DNA from: Thamnaconus septentrionalis
Taxonomy: Eukaryota; Chordata; Actinopteri; Tetraodontiformes; Monacanthidae
DNA: 64,000 nucleotides
NCBI GenBank assembly: GCA_009823395.1
Contig: CM020511.1
Location: 11,497,001-11,561,000 of the forward strand
Direction of reading: 5' to 3'
The position numbers and the translations under genes are program-made. Below, piece after piece: positions 34,738 through 48,000 of this stretch. Each line of letters begins with the position of its first letter. Positions within the stretch are counted from its first letter, which is position 1. The notes under the pieces were generated by a model. The model did not search any database and was not told where the DNA came from. It was given only the letters and a program-made list of their open reading frames with translations.

Positions 34738-35443
34738 GGACGAAAGAGCATTACGGCCACAAAAGGGGAAAATAATATTATCTAATATAATATTAGAGAT
34801 TTTTATATAAGTTTTCATTTCGAGTTTTAAGGAGAAATTTTGTGAATAAAGTCAAAATTTTGTGAAAAAAGTTGACATAAAAAAGACAAAACTTCTTGAA
34901 TAAAGTTGACGTAAAAAAGACACAATTTCATGAATAAAGTCGACGCAAATAAAGTGGAAATTTTGTGAATGAAGTGGAAATTTTGAGATTAATGGTAAAT
35001 AAATATATGACATTCGCGCATATATTGTCACTTGACAACATGTCCTCTGTGGAACAACTTGAGAAATAGTACTTCAAAATTGGGTTTAGTAACAAGGAAA
35101 TCCTTGCTCCTCTAACATAGTGTGGTAATAAGTTTTAGGACATTGAAAACACTGTGTTGAACTTTACGCCTGTTCAGAAGAAAAAAAACAGACAAACTTG
35201 GAGGAGATGGCCCACAAGGTTCACTCACAGTAATTAGGAACCTAGCGAAAACGGAAGTACTCCACTAGACTTGCAAGCAGAGCTTTTCGACTTTATTTTC
35301 GACATTTTGACTTACCTCGCGTTGACATTAATTGCAAACGTTTTATTTTATTCACGAAATTTCGTCTTTCGAATTGGAAACTTAAAAAAAAATTCCATTT
35401 GAATTTTTTTCTCTTCTTGTTGCCCTAATCCTCTTCCGTAGAC
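34738..35443. mobile_element. Foldback/MITE-like element with inverted AT-rich arrays, 0.7 kb
   Basis: The left end (34742 onward) reads GAAAGAGCATTACGGCCACA. The right end read on minus gives GGAAGAGGATTAGGGCAACA, and the two stay alignable for about 40 bases. Inside the left arm is a degenerate tandem array with units like TTGTGAATAAAGTC (about 34838-34990). The right arm (35285-35370) carries the complementary pattern, with GACTTTATTTTCGACATTTT and ATTCACGAAATTTCGTC. The two arms can therefore pair. There is no coding capacity and no clear target duplication. I have an impression of similar repeats in fish genomes but cannot name the family. Confidence 0.65.
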
Positions 35444-36075
35444 CTTGTGTTAGGATAAATGCTCCAAGAAGCCAACTGCTACACTTCTCTTGTTTTCACA
35501 CCCTAGTTTTAATCGGGGTTACGTGGATTCATACATCAACAGTTTTCATTCTGAAATCTGGTTTTGTTTAGTCGGCAACAACATCAACTTTGATAAACAG
35601 GAGCCGTTCAGTCAAGTTTAAAAACACAAGTCACACAATACACCAAGGCACTGATTAGGGTTACTGGGGGCACAACCTCCCAACTACTGTGACCCCACCA
35701 TTAGTGTTACAGACGTGCAAAGTGGGGAAGGAGCACCAGCCATCCAACCCCAAAGGTAGGAAGGGTGGCCAGGGGGGTTGGGTGGTGTCGCTCAGGCAAG
35801 CTAATACTCCCAACAGAATTGTTTTATTGTTGGAAGCGAGGCAGTGCTGTGACCCCGCGTCCAGCCCATCCAAGAAAAAAATAAATAAATATAGCCCGAC
35901 GCGCATCAGCCAGATGACTTCTGACAGGTTTGGTTAATTTTGAAGCCAAGTAGCAAAACACAACATTACGCCAGCGTGCGAGCTCCGCGCTGTCTTTAAT
36001 TGCTTTTCCGATGAGCTCATGACTTGAAGGTGTCCTGGAGCGAGCCACGCAGCCCGACAGGTGTTTCAATAATGT

Positions 36076-36138
36076 GTGTGCGTGCGTGTGTGCGTGCGTG
36101 TGTGTGTGTGTGTCTGTGTGTCTGTGTGTCTGTGTGCA
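36076..36138. repeat. GT-rich microsatellite, compound
   Basis: GTGC, GT and GTCT units alternate over about 60 bp. Confidence 0.9.
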
Positions 36139-39072
36139 TGTGCGAGGAAGCTGTTGACACCACTGAAAAAGGATTCAGCTGCGTGTGGGTGGGTGCGAGA
36201 AACATTCTGTGCAGTTAATGCTGCGTGTGCCCTCAGCGTGGTCATGCGACTCCGTGCGCCAAGGAAGTGGTTCAGTTCAGAATCATTAGTTAGTGCAGTG
36301 AGCGGACACTGACTCATGTCCTAGCGCAGCTTTCCGTTCACACAAACACATATTAAGAAATGAAAGAAAAAAAAAAAGAATTCTTTGACACACATTCAGT
36401 CCACTGTTTTCTTGGCACGCGGGGACACAGGCAACCAGGAGCAGCACTCGGGGCCTCAGGAAGGACGCAGGCACGTTTGACTGAAAACAAATCCAGGTCT
36501 ACAGAAAGCTGCTCTTACTGTGGACCCACAGAAAGCTTCACTATTACTATATTAAAAAAACAAAACAAAAGCAAAAACAAACTGGGAGTTTGACTTGATG
36601 AACATTCTGTCTAGTACAAACAAGGTGAAACAAAAAGATTTTTCACCCCCTTTATGAAACGCTAAAATGTTGCGGTTATTGCTGCCACAAATTGCAGCCA
36701 TCACCCTATTTACAACATATCAGTGTGTGGCATTAGCTTCTACATTTGGCTCAACCTTAATCTACAGTGTTTGCTTCGTTATCAGTGAGAGTGAAACTTT
36801 TTTGACAAATGTTTAGAATGAACAAAGAGAAATTAGATCCGCCTGCGTTACAGGGTGACAGATTGAGGTCATGTGGTAAAATCTGAAGTCATCCATTGAA
36901 ATCTTTAACCTGAATATGATACAAATGATATGAAAACAAAATTATAAAGAAGAAAAACAATAAACCTTAATTTTTGCAAAATTGCCTTGGGAACATTATT
37001 AGGGTCAATGCTCGGGAATTACTTTTTAATGAACAGGGTCACTGATGTAGTAAGAACTTTAGAGCTCCATACAATGCTCAATCTTAGCATATATGCACCT
37101 TCTAACTGATTCATTTGCCATATAAATTCTCATCAAGCCTTACGGTGTTGAAAAGACAACCCCACATTGGAACAGTTGGTTCCTGCGTACCAGCTAAACA
37201 CGAAGCGGTCCCCATGAAGAACTATTCCAGCTGTTATTGCTCTTCCGATCTTCTCTCTGCCTCAACATTTTCTCTGATATGCCCACAGTGTCCCGCACTT
37301 TCAAAATCGCACTATAGGAAAATGCTTTAGGTTACAACCAAATGTGACCTGGCCCTTGTCAGCAAGATAGCTGGCCTTCTTAATGAGAGACAAAACAGAC
37401 TCTGCCCCTGATTGCATTAATGTATCATTGCAGTATCCATCATGGTCATTGAGTGCTCTGTGTGAACTCTAAATGAGACCCAGTGTAATGTAAGAGTAAC
37501 AGGAGAGACACTTCTGAGCTCATTAAAATAAACAGACTTCTGCTTCTGCTGCTGCTTTCCCACAGTCAGCTTGAGTTTTGCATGGTTACCTTGAAAACTC
37601 CTTATCGCTGCTATCATTAAGCTGGCTCATGGGCTTTCTCTTACAGTTCAAGCTGAGTTCTCTCACTTTGTCACGAGGAGAGGGGGAGTCCAGTAATTCA
37701 ATGTCTGTCATTAGCTCCGACTCCTTCCAAGTACTTTTACACGACTTACGTTAGAACAAATAAAGAGCCAAGTGCAATGGCTTAACATTTCCTATATACT
37801 GCAAGGAACATACAGGAAAGACACAAAAAAATAGCAAGGTCAAAATTAATACAAATAAAATACATTCTGGCAACATTTTCCCACAACATAATATGAACAG
37901 GATGTGAGCTGACTTTTTTTAAAATATAATATTCTGCTCGTGACATTTGTGATACTTTCCTACATATGTTTGGCTTGAACTACAGATGTAAACTGTTATG
38001 GGATACAATGAGGGCACAGAGAAATGAAAACTGTTGTGTCTGTGGCGGCAGCATCAGAGTAAAACTTCATGATGAGGCACCTGAAAACATGCATGTTCAC
38101 GGGCTGAACCTCAGAAAGATCGGTCAGTATTATACTGTATGTGATAGGCTCACTCTTTCAATATGAAATGCATACAGTGAGAGTTTAACAATAACTTGTT
38201 TTCAATGTAAATGGTTTAACATTAAGATGTGTTTTAGAACATCAAAATCTTTCCTCAAGAGGAAAATTGGTCTATCTAATAGACAAATATTCCATACTGT
38301 TGACTATATAAAGGTATATAGCACCATTGGTGGTGTCATGTCTTTATTGTTGACTTTGTTTATTTAAAGAGTTTGAAAATGTGTTTTAGGGAATATTTGG
38401 TGATTTTGTTTGGTGTCTGCCTGCTCAGACTGCAGCTGTATTTGTTGAGGGTCTCTAAAAACTACCCCAAAATAATGCCCAAGATTTTAAATGTTTATTA
38501 ACAGCAATCCATTATGACCCATACCGCTGTCAAATAAATTAGTACTGATTATTATAAAATGTTGTTTACCCACATTTTACGAGCAGATTGGAAATTACAT
38601 AGCTTAAATCTTTTAACAGTCAGTTATAGCTATTAGCTTTGGTGTGGTACCCAAGTCAAAGCGTATGTATTTATATTATGCATAGCCAAGATATTCATGG
38701 TGCTGTCAGTGTTTTTCCCTTCACGCATTTTTGTTTTATTATATCTTTTTTCATACTCGCATATCTTCATGTTGTGCTTTATCTTCTGTCCCATATTTTG
38801 GGATGATAACCCCAAAACATCCTGTTTACTAGAGTTATCGGGATCCGCAGTCTTGATCAACAAACTGACCAAGGTAGGGATCCAGATGTCTTTGGGAAAT
38901 ATATGAATAAATTCCAGATGTTAGGCGTCCAGCTACATCTCCTCCAGTCAACTTCCTCGCGGCTTTTCGAACCATAGCTCTCTGGTGAACGAGGGGGACA
39001 AGTGGAGCTGTAATCATGTTTTTAATTATCTTCGAGTCTTGCCACCTAGACAAAATTTGCACTGCCTCTGTC

Positions 39073-39094
39073 TTTCAGCCTGGCCTTTCGTCAG
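39073..39094 (-). other. Hammerhead-ribozyme-like core (degenerate)
   Basis: On minus, CTGACGA is followed 11 bases later by GAAA, with AAGGCCAGGCT between. This is the CUGANGA...GAAA arrangement of a hammerhead core. It shares GCCAGGCTGAAA with the better motif at 42000-42041. Stem II would have almost no loop and stem I is not evident, so it is probably inactive if related at all. Confidence 0.25.
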
Positions 39095-41303
39095 TGTGAC
39101 TGGGCGATGAGCTCAGTGACAGAACTCTGGCGGAGATTTGCTATCACTAGGAAAGCCTCAGGAATGCTTCGGTAAAGAATTAAGTGTTTATACAGTAACA
39201 GACAATGAATATTCTTCCCATGTATGTGCCTGGTATACACACAATGTTTCACATCATTTATCAGTGCCGCAAAGGAATCAAGGCACATTCATTTTAAAGA
39301 TCTTAATTCTAATTTCTAATTTTGCTAGACTGTAGGTGATGAGCAGTTACGGATGACACTTTATTAAACAGAGCTCCTCGGAGATTAATTATAGAGCACG
39401 GCAGACATTCCTTTCTTCTCCTGAATGTTCAACTCATTACTGTTGGTGTTAGCTACCAGGTTCCTATATTTATTCCAAAGAAAACATTGCAGCTGCTTCC
39501 AGAGTTGGGAGGGAAAAACATACATAGTTATTATACACTGGAGGATTTCTTACTGGGAAAACCTAAGACTCAGTCGGTCAGGAACTGTTCTCATAAAATA
39601 CTTTTAAGATCCATGAAGGAAATTTGTATTTTCTTAGAACAAATGTGAGTTCATCAAAATAAATTAAATTTTCACTGAGGGAACATACGGTAGCCACGCT
39701 TTATTATGCTTGCGGAAATGGTCTTTGCAAGAATAATTCAATATGTGTGTCTGCCCATGCATGAGTGTGTGCACGTTGTGTGTGTATCAGTGCATGTGTG
39801 CCAATGTTCACAACTGTGTGAGGCAGATAAGGGTTTGAGTTCATTCAGTATTGCCAAAGGTATAATTGGTAACTTAGAAGGTATTCCTTTCACTACCATG
39901 CTACTTTATTCTTTAGTGACCCAAATGGTAAAGTTCTGGTTTCTTCTCATTCAGTGAGAAAAAAAAAAAACAACTCTTCCTCTTTCTACATTGTGAAAAT
40001 GTCATCCAATCTAAATGGGATGTAAACAATGACATGCTGTATGTCATCAGAGGGGAAACTGGTTTGCCTAATTGCTACTTTTTTCTCTACTGTATCCATA
40101 CCTTTATTTTTGCTTGCTACCTTGCAAAGCATGCAGAGTACATTGACTCGCTGGCTCCAGTTGGCTTTGTTTTGTCAAAGAGGGTCAGTTGCAGCATGGC
40201 GCTAATGTGATAGAACGATTGTAACTTGGATTTGGAAGTGAGGGCATAAAGACCAAACTAAAACTGACAAACACATTTTCAAAGTTGGGATTCGGTGATG
40301 AGAATGTTAGAGCAAGCTAATGGCTAAATTGATATAAATTGGCATAGATGTATATTCACTTATTGTTGTATCAATGGGCACACGGTTGTTAGAACTTGTT
40401 CGAACTTCCATTGGCCACAGTGACAAACAAATTTTGTCACAGACACACACGTTATGTGCCAAAGCTTCAAAGAGGGAATGTCTGTGAATCTCAGGCCTGT
40501 AATCAACCACTGTTGACAGGAGTATGGTGTCAGGCCCTGACAGCAGAATAAAGGCAGAGTGCGCTCCTTGTTTTGGGAGGAAGTTACTCATGTCCTCACA
40601 TACGCTGATGACAAGGAAGAGGTGTTTGTACCAATCTGACATGTATTTAATGCAGTCAGAGATCACACATACAGACAGCCGCGCACTTGTGCACACACAA
40701 AGGCACATGAAGAGGCCTCGCCCACCTGCAATGCAGGACTTCCAAACTACTATCAGCTGCTTTATATTAACAAACCGTGGCACAAAAGCGGTGATGAGTC
40801 AGCTATTCCAAACACACTTGAAATGCTCCCCAGAGTGGCTTATTACAGGCCATCAGGACAGATAGGCAAGAGAGGGGAGTGGAAAGGGAGGGGCGTAAGA
40901 GGGAAACTAGAGGGAGACAGAGGGAAGGTAAGAGATACACAGTTGATAACATCATATATGAAGACATATGAGGACGAGGGGAGAGGAGAGCGGAGGGAGG
41001 AGAAGATGACTGCTCTTTCAAATTATAAAAGCAGCAGCAGCAGCTGCTAGAGAGGCGCCACACATTTGTCAGGATCTAATCTAAGAGTAGCATCAGGACA
41101 CAGACTACATCTGAAGAGACAGAGTCTCCCCTTTGTTTTAATGAGCCCTTTCAATCACCTCTGTCTTTGTCTTTAATTTGCAAAAGGTGAGTAATAAAGC
41201 CAGTGGACGATCAAACTCGAAAGGGAAGGTAGTACATTTTAAATGTTCTCATACGCGCTGCTGTCACTCAGCATTAACAAGTTCAGTTGCAGACAATTGT
41301 TAA

Positions 41304-41422
<119 letters not shown>

Positions 41423-41999
41423 ATCTTCAGTTGTGTGCAGATGGTCAGAGCTGCAGAGGCCAACTAGCCAGACATCTATGCTGCTTTTCTTCTTCTTCTT
41501 CTTTTGGCAAACATTAAAAGGGGGGAGAAGATGTATTTGGCCACAGTGGTGGGACAAATCCCAAGGTGATCTAAAATAAGCCAAACATAAATGTCGCCAT
41601 TGATTAAGATGTTTGTGTCTAGACTGAGGAAAATTTACAAAGGTACAATTCCAGAGATGAAGGGCAAAATAGAGAACATTATTCAAGGTGACGTTCGAGA
41701 AATGCTGAGGGACAGTTTTACAATCTCAATCATTTTCAGTAATTTGCAAATCATTCAAATTATATTTATCCACATACAGTACGTCTGTGGCAATCATCTA
41801 TTTCTGCCCCAAACACTGCAAATGGTCTTCTCTAAATGAAAAGAGGGAGGCCTGGTACAGTTCATACAACTTTTTGCTGACAGCATCTCTGCCTCTTTCG
41901 GTGATTGCAAGACTAAATTTGGTATCACGGAGGCAGCGCAGACATAAATCATAAGGAAAAATCTCAATTTCACCAAATTATTTCAATAAAGCCCATTCA

Positions 42000-42041
42000 C
42001 CATGCTGACATTTCAGCCTGGCGGTCTTCATCAGTGCATGG
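42000..42041 (-). other. Hammerhead-ribozyme-like motif
   Basis: On minus the order is CCATGC, A, CTGATGA, a 13-base stem-loop (AGACC-GCCA-GGCT), GAAA, TGTCA, GCATGG. CCATGC and GCATGG are complementary and would form stem I. The core CUGAUGA...GAAA is intact, and GTC before the last stem is a possible cleavage site. Stem II pairs with one bulged A but lacks the usual G-C closing pair, there is an A-A mismatch next to the core, and stem III is nearly absent. Hammerheads with very short stem III are known from Penelope-like retroelements. I could not find a Penelope reverse transcriptase nearby. Confidence 0.35.
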
Positions 42042-45000
42042 AGGAAACTGGAGGTTCAGTCATTTATACACAGGAAATGGCAAGTGGTTGGCCCACAAGA
42101 CTAAATTTAACACTCCACAGTCTTGTTTATCTATTATTTTTTTTCAGAACTGCAACTTTACGGGCTATTATATCCTTAATTTTCCTCGCACACCACCAAA
42201 ACATTGATAAAAAAATAACTTTAATTTTTCAATGTAATCCATAGTATCTGGAGAAAGTATCATAACATGCCAATTATTTTAACATTTAGTAAACTACTTA
42301 TTAGATAAAGTAGCAAATACACACATGTGAATGGAATATATTATGAAAATATCAACAATAGTAAATAATTATTGGATTTAAACATTATAATTTCATCCTC
42401 ATTATCGCCTCCCTTCCCAGTTGATATTTACAACTCTGGTGTTCCCTACTTTCATACATTTCACAAACACAAAACTTACTCCTAAGGACACCATGACTCG
42501 GGATGAAATGAAGGAAAACATATTTAAAGCCTTTGAACAGACTTAATTTTAAAATGTACATTTACATTTCTCAACTCTTCATTCACGCAAGCTCACAAGT
42601 TTTACTTAAGGTGCATCAGGGAGATTTGGTGACACCATCCAATTATTTTACGAGTATGAGGAGCGTTTTGAAAACATGGCGGCTGGGCTTTTAATTAAGA
42701 AGCCAAGGAAGCTGCTTGTAGCTAATCTCTGGTGGCTTTTATTCGGAAACCTTTCCTTTCATCTGCAAGCCTTGTATATGCTATGAGGAAAAGAGAGTGG
42801 TGCTCGGACTGACTGTGTTTACTGCCTGTTTATCTAAGTGGGCATGTGGGGGGGCTGGAGTGTGACAGTAGGTCAAACCACACACAGCGAGAGGGCTCCA
42901 CGAACTCAAGAGGACCACGAAATGTGATGAGATTTTACAACCACGGCCTCATCTACGACTACTGCTGCAGCCGCTGCCACACACACGTACACAAACCTCG
43001 ATAAATTTGAAGTAGCAGGCAGACATAAAGTACGTACCCCCGACTGAGAGTGATGAGAGTTTATTACTACTGTTAAGACCAGGTGCCCTGAGCATGAAGA
43101 CAAGCTGAGGTTGCTTCTGGACCTCAAAGAAAGGTGAGTGAAAAAAAATAATAATAATAAGGTCAATGTAGTATAAACGAGTTTGTTAGACTGAATCTTT
43201 TGCACTTGGTTTAAAGGCTGCGGTTAAAACAGATGAATAATATTTTAAGATTTAGAATCACCTGGCAGTCTTATTTCCAAAAACCCAATCACTGTTTTAC
43301 TAAGTACTGCAGAAAAAACAAAATGTGATTAAATGCTGTTTAAACCTTTACTCACAGTGTAGCTATGAAAATATCAGAGAAAGTTACTTTCTGGCACATG
43401 GCTATACTGTTAGAGTGCTACCTGTGTGATCTATCTTTGGCACTGGTGCCGACACAGAGGGCTGCTTTGTGCCCACTTAGGGGAAAAAGAAAGTGGGGGA
43501 TACAGGGAAAAGCCACTAGCGACGGGCAAATCAAAGGGAAGCAGTCCGGTTTGTTTTCTCACAGTGCAAGGAGAGAGCGAAAAAAGTCTAAATAAAATAA
43601 ACGTTTAATTTGACTGAAATTGGAGGCAACAAGCAGCGCTGTAAGAGAGGGCTGTGAAGTGTGATTTCTTGCGGTTTGGGTTAATCCTGATTGAGGAGCC
43701 CCTGAGTTGAAATGTCAGCAATATGAGACTAAAACAAAAATAATTACATCTAGGGATAATGAATACAACTGCCTGGGGCACAAGCATACAAAGAGACTTG
43801 AGAGAAAAAGAAAGAAAGAAAGAAGAAAGGCATAAAGAATGACTGAAATGTAGAGTAGACCCATTTTTGGTTTTATTTAGTTTGTCGCACATGACATCTC
43901 TTTAACAAAATAATCAATTCATTACTTGCCATCCTAATAAAATAACTGTCCATATGATCATTTGTTATATTTTGGACACTATCATCCCTCAAAATACCCT
44001 GTAACTTAGAATTTTATTAAACAAAAAAATAAACATTAAGTATGGCATCATCACACCACTATTTAAACTACTGCTTTACCTCACTGGCTTACAGCGTCTC
44101 TCGTCAACATGCTTTCATCTGTGCTCTTATGTTGAAAGAGACTATCTCAGCTTTGAGGGCAGTGCGTGTTACAATAACACTCGCCTCTGATGCCAAGAGG
44201 CACCTGCATACCACACAGCTTTACCCAAAGCATGAGTCTGCCCTGATAACACAGAATTGAGATAAGAGTCTTAATTAAATATTATGATATCTCTTTGTTT
44301 TGTTTTTTTCAAACGCGTTGTTGCTGCTGTTTGTGCAAATTCAAAGTATTTGAAGAAAAGACAAAGAAAGACAGTGAACATTACTGAAACAGCTCAGTAA
44401 AAGTGCATAGAATGTCACATGTAGATAGAGCAGCTATGTGAACAACTTTAAAAAATTAGAGGCTACTAAATGATGTTCAAGTATCAGTAATGAAAAACTG
44501 TTGGCTGGTGTTCCCTCTGTGTTTTGTACGACCTGTGCACAGCTGCTTGGAATGTGTCCAGGCGGGGAGCCCCACAGAGACACCAAGCCACATCAAAAGA
44601 GCACCAGGAAAAAGAATATGATAATCAGTCTTCATGGAGAGACAACGGGACCTCCCTCCATCCGAGCATTACTTCATAAAAACAATCTCCACTGTTAACT
44701 CTGTTCTTTTTTTAATTGAAGTGTAGTTAATCTTAATTTATACACTACAGATGCTCAAGTACGTTCACTCACAGATACAATCTTAACGATGACATTCAAA
44801 GACTTGGCAACCCACTAGACCTCCACATCACCACAAACTCAGAGTCACTATGCACTGTTCACGACTCACTCGGTGGCCAAATAACCAACATTTTTTTCCG
44901 TCTGTGACGCAGACCTGTAATGCCACCACTTGCCTGAATGAAAAACAGGGAATTCACAGTAACTGACTGCATTAATACTGTTACACTTTTGCTGAAGTGA

Positions 45001-48000
45001 ATTTGGTTACGGAGTTTGATGGGGGTGTACTTTTATTATTCCGAGGTCTGAATTTAGAGGAACCAGCAGTGTCTAACAGCACCAGTAAGAGCACAGTAAT
45101 AAAGACAAACTACAGTCAAGGGATCTCAAGCCAAGGAAGGTTATTAATGTTCTGCATTATTTCTTTTATTTTAGAGAATTGTGTTCTGCTTGTTTATGGA
45201 ACAAGACAGGGATGCAAAACAACTTAATGGAAGTGGCTAAATAGTTTTAAAGGGCTGCCGTGAGCTTTGATTATATTTTAAGTTGCATATACTCAGACAC
45301 TTGGACAGTACTTTGTCCAGTTTATGGTCACGCTGGTCTTCTGGTGAGTGTACACTACGAGGTCTAACAAAGCATGAGCAGCACTTAAATGTACACCCAC
45401 AGAGAAAGGTTTCTGTAAGGAAGAGAAACTTTGAAGCTACATCAACTATATCAAAAACAAACCTCAATTTGCACATACACAAAGTTGACATGCAGAAGGA
45501 AAGTTTCTGAAATGTTTTGGATTTATTTCACAAATCCATCTGGAAAATATCACTTTGAAGATGTACGGAAAGGGAACACACTTTAAAACAGCCCAGAGTA
45601 TGAATGGGCTAAAATCACATCCTCAGTGAATGAATCAGATTTTATTCATTTATGTATTTTTGTGCTGAATGTGTCAAATCTAAACCTTTTTTTTTTTTAA
45701 GGGCATGAAAAGCAGCATTCGAGGCATGTTACTGCTAAAGGGCAAAATGGGCCACTGTGGCTAACTCAACCTATGCTAAAAGCAAAAGCCAAATGCAAGT
45801 AAAGTAATGGCAAAGAGTGAGAGTAAAGTAATGGACATCTTCTGCACGAGCTGGTAGTAGTTACTTCCTGTTTTTGTCACAACTAGAAAGTCAATGATTT
45901 ATTCTGACTAAAAATCAAGGTGGAATTGAGATAATTAAAATAGGAAGGATTTCAGACTTGGAGGATTTCAAATCAATGAGGTCAAGCTGCATTACGACGT
46001 TAAAGTTCCACTGTATGTACAGCAAACGAAGTGCAGAATCAGGACACAGAGACAAACAAAACATCTTGTTGTGAAAGGAGCAGTACCAGTCCGGCTGGTA
46101 CCACCAAGCAGGTCACATTCAAAGTCACTTTTATCAATTTTCTTCAACCATTTTGCTATTCAGTCTGCACTTTCAACCACATCTGTATACCAGTTGCTGC
46201 CATGTGATTGACTGAATTGATATTTCGATTGATGGGCAGATAAACAGGGGTAGCACACGAGATAGTGTCTCCATTTGATTATCACAACAGCCAGTAAGGT
46301 ACAATGCTAATAAAAACACAACTTTTATTTTACTTTTTTGGCAATATTAGTAATCCCAGACACTGAGGTCATCCTACGGTCCCAACCTCTTTTTCTTTCT
46401 CTCCCACTCTCAAGGTCCTCCTAGTTTTCTTGTCATCCCAGCCCACCATAAAGTTGAGGGAATGTGGACATAACCAGTGAAGCTGCTGGCTCACCCCACG
46501 GCGACCTACTTCAAATGCTTTATTACGTCTGATTGTATCTCATTCACTTAACCACAAACTTGCTCCCAGTAAAGTCCACGATACCTCTGAAAAATCTGCT
46601 GTGGTCAAAAGTACATCCACAGTACACAGAAAAACTACATAAGGTCGGTAACGCTCCACTGTACCTGCTAAGTAAGTACAATCCTGTCCAAGGGTTTTGT
46701 TTTAAATACAAGTCTCATCAAATTGGGGCTTCAAAAACAAAAATGTGATGGGGTTGTTCAGGTTTGGTCAAAATGACTCACCCTTTAAAAGAAAGGTCAT
46801 TAAAGAAGGTATTACAAAACAAGTTGCCCTGGCATCATGGTCAGGCATTACAAATCTAAGACGTTCATGGAGGCAAACTTATTGATTTAAACAACCAAAC
46901 AAAAATGTCCAATATAAAAATATCTATCTGCATTTAATTACTTGAATTACAATTGAAGATTAATTACATTATATTTACACACACCATTTATTGACAGGTT
47001 AATTATGAATGCCTTATTTCAAGGGATGTAACTGCAGCAAGGTGTAAAGATAAAATGGATGGGACTGAATGTCTGTATGTAAATAAGAATAAAAAATACC
47101 TGACACTGTAAAAGCTATCCACTTAAATTAGTGAGATACTAAAAGAGTCTGGAATTCACAGGGCTTGGACTTTCACATTACTTTGGGTTCAAGTTGTAAC
47201 AAAATCTACTTGTTTTGGACAATATACCACAATCTCAAAGTCTAATAATTTTGCACTGCAATATTTATGATTGACAGAAAAGGCTTGGCTCTGTAAAGTA
47301 AACAATTCTGAAGACAGGCTGAGATGAAAATCACCCTCGGAGAATCGCAAGACCACATCTCAGGAAAGATCCATGAATTCATGTCACTTTACAATGCAAA
47401 GGGGACATTGTTTATCGAGGCGGTATCTTTTCATCTCTTCTGCAACACCTCTTTCATTTAACAGGATCAAAAAAAAAATGAGTCATGATTCAGGCAGGCC
47501 AACATCGAGTGATATCTAGGAGACTTATTAGGGGAGTGACATTTAAAAAGAGTTCAGAAAGTCACACCTGAATTTAGAGGGAATGGGTGGCCACATTGTG
47601 TTCCTCCCCTTTTTTACAGGAATCTCCCTTTCCTCCGAGTATTCTTGTTCTTTTATTACAGATCAAATTTGTAGGATCCTAAAAAATTTGCATTACACCA
47701 TTGCAGAAGAACAAAACAGCAAGTCAAAACACGCCACAGCAAATTGCTAAACGCGACATTAGCTTCTACCAGAGAGGATACCACTGGGCAACACCAGTGA
47801 TTGCTGACTGGATGAAGGTACTGGGCATCTTTTGAACCAGAAAAATGCTACCTTGACACAATTTCAAAACATGAGCAACACTAATTGCACATTTATTGTT
47901 GGTTGGCTATCGGAAAGTAACTGTTGTAGGCACAGAGGGAACTTAGTCAGCATGAAAGGTTTAGGCATTGTAACCTTATTAACCATTTTTTTAACCTTTC

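Noticed and set aside
38960..38995. Possible tRNA T-loop (GGTTCGAAA on minus)
   Set aside because: No matching acceptor stem, D-loop or anticodon arm could be arranged around it.
40307..40783. 158-codon open frame on minus
   Set aside because: It has no domain, no homology I recognise and ordinary AT-rich base use; it does not match the preceding VPS13B residues.
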